From positions 62,001 to 126,000 of the forward strand of contig DASVLJ010000027.1 in NCBI GenBank assembly GCA_036384915.1: a stretch of 64,000 bases of DNA, in the 5' to 3' direction. The notes under the pieces are model-generated. The model saw nothing but the letters and a program-made list of their open reading frames with translations, had not been told where the DNA came from and made no database searches. Positions 10,406-17,742 of the stretch are shown here, piece by piece; within the stretch, counting starts at the first letter, position 1, and every line of letters starts with the position of its first letter. The translations under genes were made by a program, and so were the position numbers. This DNA is from PKWO01 sp036384915 (lineage in GTDB: Bacteria; Pseudomonadota; Gammaproteobacteria; Burkholderiales; Burkholderiaceae_D).

Positions 10406-11284
10406 TTGAAAATCAGTCAAGCCAATTCCGTTCTACCCGCTGCGCTTTCTGTCTCCATTGCCGTGCATGCGGTCATCTTGATCGGAGTCCGCTTCGTCGT
10501 CCCCGAATTCCAGCACTGGTACACCATCGCCAAGGATCCGCCGATTCTGATGAATACGGCCGATGGCCCTGCGCCGATCCGCGCCGATCTCGAAGCCCAG
10601 GTCAATCATGAGGGCGGCGGTAATGCCGACTCGGGACACGCCAAGTCGCCGCTGCCGGACATGCAAAAGACCGAGGAGGGCGACGCGGTGAAGTCCGTCA
10701 AGCGCCGCACCGAGCAGCTGGAAAGTGAAATGCGCGAGCTGTATACGCAATTGCACAAGCGTGACCAGACCGTGGCGCAGACGCCGGAAAAGAACACGCC
10801 GCAACCGACCGACGGCAACGACAATTTCGACAGCGACAAGGAATTCGCGCGCCGCGCGGCCGAGATCGACAAGGAAGTCGACGACTACAACAAGCGCCCA
10901 CGCAAGACACAGATCACACCCTCGACCAGGCGCACCGAATACGCGCTGTACTACTCGCAGGTCAAATCGAAAATAGAAAAGGTCGGCACGCTGCATTTCC
11001 CTTCCAAGGACGGCAGGAAGCTCTATGGCGAACTGATCCTGCACATTCCAATCTACCAGGACGGCACCTTGTATCTCAAGGATGGCGGCCCGACCGTCGA
11101 GCGCAGTTCGGGAGACCGTTCGCTCGACCGCGCCGCCCTGCGCATCGTGGAGCATTCCGCGCCGTTCACGGAATTCCCGCGCAAGATGCTCTCCGCCAAC
11201 GGTGATGTGTGGGAAGTGACCGTCACCTTCAAGTTTACGCGCGAAGAGGGTTTGCAAACCGTGCTGGGCGGGGGCGCAGGATGA
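10406..11284 (+). CDS. TonB-like energy transducer family protein
   Basis: 292 residues from a TTG start at 10406; no ATG lies in frame near it. One N-terminal membrane helix (about residues 10-30) anchors the protein in the inner membrane. A charged, coiled-coil-prone periplasmic linker rich in Lys/Glu (residues about 75-165) follows. The C-terminal 100 residues resemble a TonB C-terminal domain (LHIPIYQDGTLYLKDGG, SLDRAALRIVEHSAPFTEFP). ExbB/ExbD are not nearby, so its partner is unknown. The stop overlaps aroE as ATGA. Confidence 0.82.
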   Translation: MKISQANSVLPAALSVSIAVHAVILIGVRFVVPEFQHWYTIAKDPPILMNTADGPAPIRADLEAQVNHEGGGNADSGHAKSPLPDMQKTEEGDAVKSVKRRTEQLESEMRELYTQLHKRDQTVAQTPEKNTPQPTDGNDNFDSDKEFARRAAEIDKEVDDYNKRPRKTQITPSTRRTEYALYYSQVKSKIEKVGTLHFPSKDGRKLYGELILHIPIYQDGTLYLKDGGPTVERSSGDRSLDRAALRIVEHSAPFTEFPRKMLSANGDVWEVTVTFKFTREEGLQTVLGGGAG

Positions 11285-12099
11285 GCGCGCCGGACCGCTA
11301 TGCCGTGGTCGGCAACCCGATTGCACACAGCAAGTCCCCCATCATTCATGCCGCGTTTGCGGTGCAGACCGGGCAGAATCTGGTCTATGAGCGCATGCTG
11401 GCGCCCATCGACGGCTTTGCGGCGGCCGTCGAGCAATTTTTCAGCGGGGGCGGCAAGGGCTTGAACGTGACCGTGCCTTTCAAGCTTGAGGCCCATGCCC
11501 TGGCCGCGACGCTCTCCGAGCGCGCTGCGGCGGCCGGTGCGGTCAATACGCTCAAGATAGTCGATGGCAAGCTTCATGGCGACAATACCGATGGCGCCGG
11601 TCTTGTCTGCGATATTGTGCGCAATGCCGGCTATGCCTTGGCCGGAAGGCGCATGTTGCTGCTCGGAGCCGGCGGCGCGGCGCGCGGCGCCGTGTTGCCG
11701 CTGCTGCAGGAGTCGCCCGCCGAACTCGTTATTGCCAACCGCAGCGCCGGCAAGGCGGAAGAGTTGGCAGCCCGGTTTGGGGCATATGGTATTGTCCGCG
11801 CCTCCACGTTTGCAGCACTCGACGGCGCGTTCGACGTGATCGTCAATGCCACCTCGGCCAGCCTGGGCGGTGAGATGCCGCCGCTGGCTGCCGGCTTGTT
11901 CAGTCCAGCCACACTCACCTACGACATGATGTATGGCGATGGGCCGACAGTGTTCCTGCAATTTGCCGCGGCACAGGGCGCGCAGACACGCGACGGCCTG
12001 GGCATGCTGATCGAGCAAGCCGCCGAAGCCTTTGAGGTCTGGCGCGGCGTGCGGCCCGACACCGCGCCATTGTTTGCCCAATTGCGCGCCGGCCGCTAA
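11281..12099 (+). CDS. aroE: shikimate dehydrogenase
   Basis: 272 residues from the ATG at 11281, which overlaps the TonB-like stop; an upstream in-frame start at 11209 is rejected because it would lie inside that gene. AroE reduces 3-dehydroshikimate with NADPH. The shikimate-binding start is YAVVGNPIAHSKSPIIHAAF, the catalytic Lys is in NVTVPFKLEA, the dinucleotide loop is LLLGAGGAARGAVLPLL, and the NADP-binding segment follows with ANRSAGKAEELAARF. The C-terminal DGLGMLIEQAAEAFEVWRG is typical. Confidence 0.97.
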   Translation: MSAPDRYAVVGNPIAHSKSPIIHAAFAVQTGQNLVYERMLAPIDGFAAAVEQFFSGGGKGLNVTVPFKLEAHALAATLSERAAAAGAVNTLKIVDGKLHGDNTDGAGLVCDIVRNAGYALAGRRMLLLGAGGAARGAVLPLLQESPAELVIANRSAGKAEELAARFGAYGIVRASTFAALDGAFDVIVNATSASLGGEMPPLAAGLFSPATLTYDMMYGDGPTVFLQFAAAQGAQTRDGLGMLIEQAAEAFEVWRGVRPDTAPLFAQLRAGR

Positions 12100-12144
12100 G
12101 CTCGTGACGCCGGTACAGCGCTATCGATACCGAAGCCCTACAAC

Positions 12145-12849
12145 ATGAAAACATCCTGGTCTCTCGGCAAAGTCCTCATGCGGGGCATCCTACTCCTCGT
12201 CATCTTGTTCCTGCTGCTGCAGCTCTACTATTTCGTGCAGATATGGTGGTGGGTCGACCACAACCCGACTTCGACCTCCTTCATGCGCCACCAGATGGCG
12301 CAACTGCAGGAGAAGAATCCCAATGCCGTGATGAAGCAGGTCTGGGTGCCCTACGCCAAGATCTCGTCCAACCTGAAGCGCGCCATCATCGCCTCGGAAG
12401 ACGCCAATTTCACCGAGCACGAAGGCGTCGACTGGGAAGCGCTGCAAAAGGCCTATGAAAAAAACAACCGCAAGGGCAAGGTGGTGGCCGGCGGCTCGAC
12501 CATTACCCAGCAACTGGCCAAGAACCTGTTCCTGTCGGGCGAGCGCAGCTATTGGCGCAAGGGACAGGAATTCATCATCACCTACATGCTCGAGTTCTGG
12601 ATGGAGAAGGAGCGCATCTTCGAGATCTATCTCAACGTGGTCGAATGGGGCAACGGGGTATATGGGGCGGAGGCTGCGGCGCAGCACTATTACCACGTTC
12701 CCGCCTCCGCCTTGAGCGCGAGGCAGGCGGCACACCTGGCGGTGATGCTGCCCGCGCCAGAGAAGTATGACAGGGTCAAGGATACGCCCTATTTAGAGGG
12801 GCGGACTGCGCTGATTTTGCAGCGTATGGGGGCGGCGGATTTGCCTTGA
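12145..12849 (+). CDS. mtgA: monofunctional biosynthetic peptidoglycan transglycosylase
   Basis: 234 residues. One N-terminal membrane helix (about 12-32) is followed by a glycosyltransferase family 51 domain. Family motifs are visible: IIASEDANFTEHEGVDW with the catalytic Glu, KGKVVAGGSTITQQLAKNLFLSG, and YLNVVEWGNGVYGAEAAAQHYY. It polymerises lipid II into glycan strands and lacks a transpeptidase domain. Follows aroE after 45 bases, as in many proteobacteria. Confidence 0.97.
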   Translation: MKTSWSLGKVLMRGILLLVILFLLLQLYYFVQIWWWVDHNPTSTSFMRHQMAQLQEKNPNAVMKQVWVPYAKISSNLKRAIIASEDANFTEHEGVDWEALQKAYEKNNRKGKVVAGGSTITQQLAKNLFLSGERSYWRKGQEFIITYMLEFWMEKERIFEIYLNVVEWGNGVYGAEAAAQHYYHVPASALSARQAAHLAVMLPAPEKYDRVKDTPYLEGRTALILQRMGAADLP

Positions 12850-12914
12850 GCGGCGAGTGTGGGGCGGCCAAGCGGACATCGCAAGGAGGGCGAGTGAAGG
12901 TCAGTAGCAGGTAA

Positions 12915-13106
12915 ATCAAAGCAATTCTTGCAGCGCCCGGCACGAAGCGCTTTGAGTATTTTGTGAAAGTCGTTGCCGATTGGCAGAAGGTTTGGGGCCT
13001 TTACTCTAGTGGATGAGCACTGGCAGGTACCGATGCAACGACCGTATTCTCGATGTGGCCAGCAAAGGAATATGCTGAGATTTGTGCAACCGGCGATTGG
13101 ATCGGC
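12915..13106 (+). pseudogene. DUF2750 family gene remnant with internal stop
   Basis: Read in one frame, the segment gives KRFEYFVKVVADWQKVWGLY, then a TGA at 13014-13016, then ALAGT and MWPAKEYAEICATGDW. From memory this matches the DUF2750 family, whose members read WGLYxxGWALA at this point, so the stop replaces the expected Trp by a single TGG-to-TGA change. An in-frame TAA lies at 12912 and no start codon is evident. Downstream of about 13106 the similarity is lost, so the C-terminal half is missing too. Function of the family is unknown. Confidence 0.65.
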
Positions 13107-13129
13107 TCATTCGCGAAGCGCAATTGCCG

Positions 13130-13486
13130 TCATGAGGAATGCCCAATTAGCGGCAAGATGAGGCGGTCGAAGATTGGCGACCAAAGTACGTCACAGGCCC
13201 CGGCGGAGACGAGCCAACAAAACATCCTGCGCCTGATGGCGGCATGTTTCGCGCGTTCCGCCGGATCAAAGATCCACCAGCGATTGTGCGTATCAAGGCC
13301 GCGGCCTATTACGAACATGAAAACTGGTATGAAAAAAAACACTGTGACGAACAAAAGAGCAAGGATAAGACTTAATAAGCCTGTATCGGCATTTCCGGAA
13401 TCTTTCCAGGTAGTGAAGGGAACCGCGCCGAAGGCTGTCCATATCCCCGCAAGGGCAGCGGTGCCGTCGGTTGCCGTGCGATTCAT
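13130..13486 (-). CDS. small hypothetical membrane protein
   Basis: 118 residues from the second in-frame ATG (MNRTATDGTAALAGIWTAFG); an upstream start at 13528 would add 14 residues. One strong hydrophobic segment (LLSLILALLFVTVFFFIPVFMFVIG, about residues 35-60) is followed by a charged loop (DPAERAKHAAIRRRMF) and a weaker second hydrophobic stretch. I do not recognise the family. Base composition is less GC-rich than the neighbours, and the gene sits between a decayed DUF2750 gene and a repeat, so it may be recently acquired. Confidence 0.5.
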   Translation of the reverse strand: MNRTATDGTAALAGIWTAFGAVPFTTWKDSGNADTGLLSLILALLFVTVFFFIPVFMFVIGRGLDTHNRWWIFDPAERAKHAAIRRRMFCWLVSAGACDVLWSPIFDRLILPLIGHSS

Positions 13487-13570
13487 ATTTTGGGCTTTCC
13501 CTGTGTAGAGGAATGGCGAGTCTGGCATGAGACTTCAGGCACACTCAACGACGCTTTAGTTTTTCGGCAA

Positions 13571-13699
13571 CGTAGGTTGGGCTGAGCGAAGCGAAGCCCA
13601 ACAAAACCTACGCTTACACTTCCACCGAAGGTTTTTGCATGACCCGCTGATGTTGGGCCGAGCCTCGCTAGACTTCGCTTTGCTCAGCGCCACCCTACC
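13571..13699. repeat. interspersed GTAGGTTGGGC-type palindromic repeat, paired units
   Basis: A palindromic unit at 13571-13612 has arms CGTAGGTT/AACCTACG and an inner TTGGGCT/AGCCCAA pair. A second unit in reverse orientation lies at 13651-13699 (TGTTGGGC ... CCACCCTACC). A second locus of the same repeat type occurs at 49779-49893. It lies downstream of hemL and may end transcription from it. Confidence 0.75.
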
Positions 13700-13704
13700 A
13701 TCCG

Positions 13705-14994
13705 TTAGCCTTTCAGTTTTTGCAGCGCGCGCCTTGCAGCATCAAGTGTCGCTTCAATAATCGCATCATCATGCGCCGCCGAAACAAACCCGGCCTCAAA
13801 CGCCGAAGGTGCCAGATAGACACCCTCGTCGAGCATGGCATGGAAGAAGGCATTGAACTTCACCTTGTCGCAAGCCATCATCTCGCCATAGGTCTTGGGA
13901 ACGGCAGCGGCAAAGTAGATACCGAACATCCCGCCGACCGAGTCGGCGCACAATGCGATACCAGCTTCCTTGCCGGCTGCGGCCAGTCCTTGCGCCAGCT
14001 TTGCGGTTTGCGTCGTCAGATGCTCGTAAAAGCCCGGCTCCTGGATCAGTTTGAGCGTGGTCATGCCAGCCGCAACTGCCACCGGGTTGCCCGAGAGCGT
14101 ACCAGCCTGGTAGACGCCGCCAAGCGGTGCCAGATGCGCCATGATATCGGCGCGGCCGCCGAAGGCTGCCACGGGCAAGCCGCCGCCGATGACCTTGCCC
14201 AATACTGTCAGGTCAGGCTTGATGCCGTACATGGCTTGCGCGCCGCCCAGCGCCACTCGGAAGCCGCACATGACTTCGTCGAAGATCAGGATGGCGCCGT
14301 GCTCGCTGCACAGGCGGCGCATGGTTTGCAGGAACGCGGGCGTGGCGGGCAAGAGGTTCATGTTGCCGGCTACCGGTTCGACGATGACGCAGGCGATTTC
14401 CTTGCCGCGCGCCTGGAACACTTCTTCGAGTTGCGCCGGGTTGTTATAGTCCAGAACCAGCGTGTGTTTGGCGAAATCTTCCGGCACGCCGGCCGAGGTG
14501 GGGTTGCCGAAGGTGAGCAAGCCGCTGCCGGCTTTCACCAGCAAGGAGTCCGCATGGCCGTGGTAGCAGCCCTCGAACTTGATGATGGTGTCGCGCCCGG
14601 TCGCGCCGCGGGCCAGGCGCAGGGCGCTCATGGCGGCTTCCGTACCGGACGACACCAGGCGCACTTGTTCGACCGAGGGCACGAGGCGGCAGATTTCTTC
14701 GGCCATCTCGATTTCGGCTTCGGTCGGCGCGCCGAAGCTCAAGCCGCGTGCGGCGGCTTCCTGCACGGCCGCGATCACTTTGGGATGGCTGTGGCCGACG
14801 ATGGCGGGGCCCCAGGAGCCGATGTAGTCGATGTAGCGCTTGCCGTCGGCATCCCAGAAATAAGGGCCATCGGCGCGCGCGATGAAGCGCGGCGTGCCGC
14901 CCACCGAGCGGAAGGCGCGGACCGGGGAGTTGACACCGCCGGGCGTACTTTTCTGGGCCCTGGCGAAGAGGGTATCGTTCTTTGATGTGCTCAT
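13705..14994 (-). CDS. hemL: glutamate-1-semialdehyde 2,1-aminomutase
   Basis: 429 residues, standard length. HemL converts glutamate-1-semialdehyde to 5-aminolevulinate, the precursor of haem. It is a class III PLP enzyme. Motifs are TPGGVNSPVRAFRSVGGTPRF near the start, VSSGTEAAMSALRLARG, the cofactor-contacting IFDEVMCGFRVALGG, and the PLP lysine in TVLGKVIGGGLPVAAFGG. Downstream it ends against a palindromic repeat; upstream it is 11 bases from the thiD stop, so the two are probably cotranscribed. Confidence 0.98.
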   Translation of the reverse strand: MSTSKNDTLFARAQKSTPGGVNSPVRAFRSVGGTPRFIARADGPYFWDADGKRYIDYIGSWGPAIVGHSHPKVIAAVQEAAARGLSFGAPTEAEIEMAEEICRLVPSVEQVRLVSSGTEAAMSALRLARGATGRDTIIKFEGCYHGHADSLLVKAGSGLLTFGNPTSAGVPEDFAKHTLVLDYNNPAQLEEVFQARGKEIACVIVEPVAGNMNLLPATPAFLQTMRRLCSEHGAILIFDEVMCGFRVALGGAQAMYGIKPDLTVLGKVIGGGLPVAAFGGRADIMAHLAPLGGVYQAGTLSGNPVAVAAGMTTLKLIQEPGFYEHLTTQTAKLAQGLAAAGKEAGIALCADSVGGMFGIYFAAAVPKTYGEMMACDKVKFNAFFHAMLDEGVYLAPSAFEAGFVSAAHDDAIIEATLDAARRALQKLKG

Positions 14995-15005
14995 GTTGAA
15001 AAGAA

Positions 15006-15890
15006 TCAGTGGGTTTCTGTGGGGTCGCCGTTCGGCTTGGGTTCGGTATCACCGCTATCGACTGCGCCGGATTCCTCTTCCGGGTCGCGCGCCCAAAAAT
15101 AACGGTCCGGCACCAGCTTGCCCATGCCCAGGCGTTGGCCGTGTGTCAATGCCGCCATGGTGAATTCCTGCGCCTCCAGTACGGCGTCGGGCACGTCGAG
15201 TCCGTTGGCCAGCAGGGCGGCCACGGTGGCCGAGATGGTGCTGCCGGCGCCTGTGAAGGTGCCGGCGATGCGCTGCCAGTTGTCGTGGCGTACGACGCCC
15301 GATTCGTCGAACAAGGTGTTGGCGACGTCGCCGACTTCGCACGGGGTGCCCGTCACCAGCAGATATTCGCAACCCATTTCGATGATCTTGATCGCATCGA
15401 CCGGGAGCATGTCTTCGGTCGAGGCTTCGCGCCAGGTTTCGGCGAAGCGCGCCAGTTCTACAGCCGAGATGACCAGGAGCGTCGTTTGCGGCACCAGCAG
15501 TTCGCGGATTGCGAGCAGGAGGTCTTCGCTTTCCATACCTTGATCGGGCAGGGCAGTGACGAAGGGATCGAGCACCAGCGGGATGTCGGGATAATCGGAC
15601 ACGATCTCGGCGATGGCCGAGACGTTTTCCACGCTGCCCACGGCGCCCACCTTGAGGGCGGCCACCGGCATGTCTTCCAGCAGCACGCGCGCCTGGTCGG
15701 CCACCCAATCGGCATCGGTGACTTCGATGTCTTCGACCTTGGCCGTATCGCCGATCAGGATGCCCGTGACGGTGGACAGGCCGTGGCAGCCCATGGCGGC
15801 GAACGAGGCAAGATCGGCCTGGATGCCGATCGCCCCTACCGGGTCGGCCACACCGAAGGTTAAAATGAGGGGAGAAGTTTGGTTTTGCAC
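15006..15890 (-). CDS. thiD: hydroxymethylpyrimidine/phosphomethylpyrimidine kinase
   Basis: 294 residues with a GTG start at 15890. ThiD phosphorylates HMP and HMP-phosphate for thiamine synthesis. The ribokinase-like fold shows GVADPVGAIGIQADLASFAAMGCHG near the start, VLDPFVTALPDQGM, LVTGTPCEVGDV, and the C-terminal anion hole motif GTFTGAGSTISATVAALLA where GAGST replaces the more common GTGCT. The last 25 residues are an acidic, Pro/Thr-rich tail. The short divergent gap to the rubredoxin gene shows no TPP riboswitch. Confidence 0.9.
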   Translation of the reverse strand: MQNQTSPLILTFGVADPVGAIGIQADLASFAAMGCHGLSTVTGILIGDTAKVEDIEVTDADWVADQARVLLEDMPVAALKVGAVGSVENVSAIAEIVSDYPDIPLVLDPFVTALPDQGMESEDLLLAIRELLVPQTTLLVISAVELARFAETWREASTEDMLPVDAIKIIEMGCEYLLVTGTPCEVGDVANTLFDESGVVRHDNWQRIAGTFTGAGSTISATVAALLANGLDVPDAVLEAQEFTMAALTHGQRLGMGKLVPDRYFWARDPEEESGAVDSGDTEPKPNGDPTETH

Positions 15891-15942
15891 GTCGCGTGGA
15901 TTAACATATGTGACTTTGCATTTTACTTGAAGGGCAATCGGC

Positions 15943-16137
15943 GTGAGCGCTAACGAAACAACAACGCAAGAATTCCAAACCTGGATGTGCCTGATCTGCG
16001 GATGGGTCTATGATGAAGCAGCGGGCTTGCCGGAAGAAGGCATTGCGCCGGGCACGCGGTGGGCCGACGTGCCAATGAACTGGACTTGTCCGGAATGCGG
16101 GGCGCGCAAGGAAGATTTTGAGATGGTTACTATTTAA
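15943..16137 (+). CDS. rubredoxin
   Basis: 64 residues from a GTG at 15943. Two iron-binding knuckles, CLICG and CPECG, bracket the typical WVYDEAAGLPEEGIAPGTRWADVPMNWTCPECG core, so one Fe bound by four Cys is expected. It carries single electrons in the cytoplasm; the partner oxidoreductase is not in the window. About 10 extra residues at the N-terminus compared with the smallest rubredoxins. Divergent from thiD. Confidence 0.96.
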   Translation: MSANETTTQEFQTWMCLICGWVYDEAAGLPEEGIAPGTRWADVPMNWTCPECGARKEDFEMVTI

Positions 16138-16300
16138 TTGGTTCTGAAAGTCAACTTTCTGGGGTTTTGTGGTATTTTCGCGTGAAATTCATGTGAAAGG
16201 CCCTTGGTAGCCCTGTATACAGGCCGATGTTGTTAGAAAGCATCTTGCTTTTTAACACCGTTGCGCCGTATATTGAATGGAGTTTAACTGAGATGACGTC

Positions 16301-16702
16301 ATGACAACACCAACCGAGAAAACCGGCTTGAAAATCATGGTGATAGACGATAGCAGCACGATTCGTCGTTCGGCCGAGATTTTCCTGGGTCAGGCCGGCT
16401 ATCAAGTCGTATTGGCGGACGACGGCTTCGATGCGTTGGCCAAGATGAACGATCACAAGCCCGCGCTGATTTTTTGCGACATCCTGATGCCGCGTCTGGA
16501 TGGTTATCAGACCTGCGCGCTGATCAAGAAGAGCGCAAAGTTCCATTCGACTCCGGTCATCATGCTGTCGTCCAAGGACGGCTTGTTCGACCGTGCCAGG
16601 GGGGCGATGGTGGGCTCGGATGCATATCTCACCAAGCCGTTCACCAAGGACAGCCTGCTCAAGACGGTGCGCGAGCACACCGCGGCAGCTGCGGCCCAGT
16701 AA
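16301..16702 (+). CDS. pilG: twitching motility response regulator PilG
   Basis: 133 residues, a stand-alone receiver domain. The acidic pocket is in MVIDDSSTIRRSAEIFL, the phosphoacceptor Asp in FCDILMPRLDGYQT, and the conserved Lys in YLTKPFTKDSL. First gene of pilG-pilH-pilI-pilJ-chpA. In Pseudomonas PilG passes the signal from the ChpA kinase to pilus extension and to cAMP synthesis. The 160-base AT-richer gap after the rubredoxin gene likely carries the operon promoter. Confidence 0.93.
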   Translation: MTTPTEKTGLKIMVIDDSSTIRRSAEIFLGQAGYQVVLADDGFDALAKMNDHKPALIFCDILMPRLDGYQTCALIKKSAKFHSTPVIMLSSKDGLFDRARGAMVGSDAYLTKPFTKDSLLKTVREHTAAAAAQ

Positions 16703-16730
16703 TTACTAGATGAAGTAAAGAAGGTTCAAG

Positions 16731-17096
16731 ATGGCTATTCAAAAAATTCTCGTAGTGGACGACTCCCCGACCGAACGCTACTTCCTGACCGATATCCTGA
16801 TCAAGAACGGCTTCTCGGTTTCGACCGCGGAAAACGGCGAAGAGGCACTGGTCAAGATCAAGGCCGACAAGCCGCAGCTGATCCTGATGGACATCGTGAT
16901 GCCGGGCCAGAACGGTTTCCAGATCACGCGCGCCATCACCAAGGATCCGGATACGCAGGACGTGCCGGTGATCATCTGCACCAGCAAGGGCCAGGAAACG
17001 GACCGCATCTGGGGCTTGCGCCAGGGCGCGCGCGACTACATCGTCAAGCCGGTGGATCCGCAGGAATTGCTGGCCAAGATCGCGGCGCTCGGATAA
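16731..17096 (+). CDS. pilH: twitching motility response regulator PilH
   Basis: 121 residues, a second single receiver domain. It has LVVDDSPTERYFLTDIL, the acceptor Asp in LILMDIVMPGQNGFQ, the Thr/Ser site IICTSKGQETD and the Lys in YIVKPVDPQEL. PilH acts as the opposing regulator or phosphate sink in the Pil-Chp system. An AAGAAGGTT ribosome site lies 8 bases before the ATG, 28 bases after pilG. Confidence 0.94.
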   Translation: MAIQKILVVDDSPTERYFLTDILIKNGFSVSTAENGEEALVKIKADKPQLILMDIVMPGQNGFQITRAITKDPDTQDVPVIICTSKGQETDRIWGLRQGARDYIVKPVDPQELLAKIAALG

Positions 17097-17112
17097 CTTT
17101 GCGCCTGACTTT

Positions 17113-17685
17113 ATGAGCCAGTCCAACCCGGATACTCCCGCAAAAGCGTTCGGCAAACCCGATACGGCAGCACGCCGCACGCGCCTGCGCGAGTTCCAGA
17201 CCCAGTTGGTCGAGCGTATGCAGGCGGCGCGTGCCGGCACGGATACGCGCGTATCGCGCCTGGGCGTGATGATAGGCCAGCGTCGCTGGCTGTTGTCGTT
17301 GCAGGAAGCCGGCGAGATTCTCTCTGTCGGCGCCATCACCCAGGTGCCCTTGACGCAGGACTGGTATCTCGGCCTGTTGAATGTGCGCGGCAACCTGATC
17401 TCGGTGGTCGACTTTGCCCGTTTCCTGGGCCAGCCGGCCACGGTGCCGGACAAGGAAAGCCGTATCGTCGCATTCGCGCCAGGCCTGGCTTTCAATTGCG
17501 GCCTGCTGGTGACGCGCGTGCTCGGCTTGCGCAACGTCGCTGAAATGGAAACGAAGGACCAGACGGGGGAAGGCGATGCGCAATGGACGACGCACCGCTA
17601 CGTCGACCGCGAAGCGCAGGAATGGACCGAGCTCGACCTGTCTCTGGTCGTGCAGGATCCGCAGTTTTTGCATGTAGGTGTTTGA
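17113..17685 (+). CDS. pilI: CheW-like coupling protein PilI
   Basis: 190 residues with one CheW domain from about residue 45 (RRWLLSLQEAGEILSVGAITQVPLTQDWYLGLLNVRGNLISVVDFARFLG). It couples the PilJ receptor to the ChpA kinase in the cytoplasm. The first 45 residues are charged and probably helical. It starts 16 bases after pilH. Confidence 0.94.
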   Translation: MSQSNPDTPAKAFGKPDTAARRTRLREFQTQLVERMQAARAGTDTRVSRLGVMIGQRRWLLSLQEAGEILSVGAITQVPLTQDWYLGLLNVRGNLISVVDFARFLGQPATVPDKESRIVAFAPGLAFNCGLLVTRVLGLRNVAEMETKDQTGEGDAQWTTHRYVDREAQEWTELDLSLVVQDPQFLHVGV

Positions 17686-17742
17686 GCCCGCTCCGCCTGG
17701 AAGCGATGCGCGGCAACGAGTGAATGTTTGGGAGAATCGGTA

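Noticed and set aside
15891..15942. TPP riboswitch before thiD
   Set aside because: The divergent gap is only about 50 bases and lacks the conserved CUGAGA and ACCUGA boxes.
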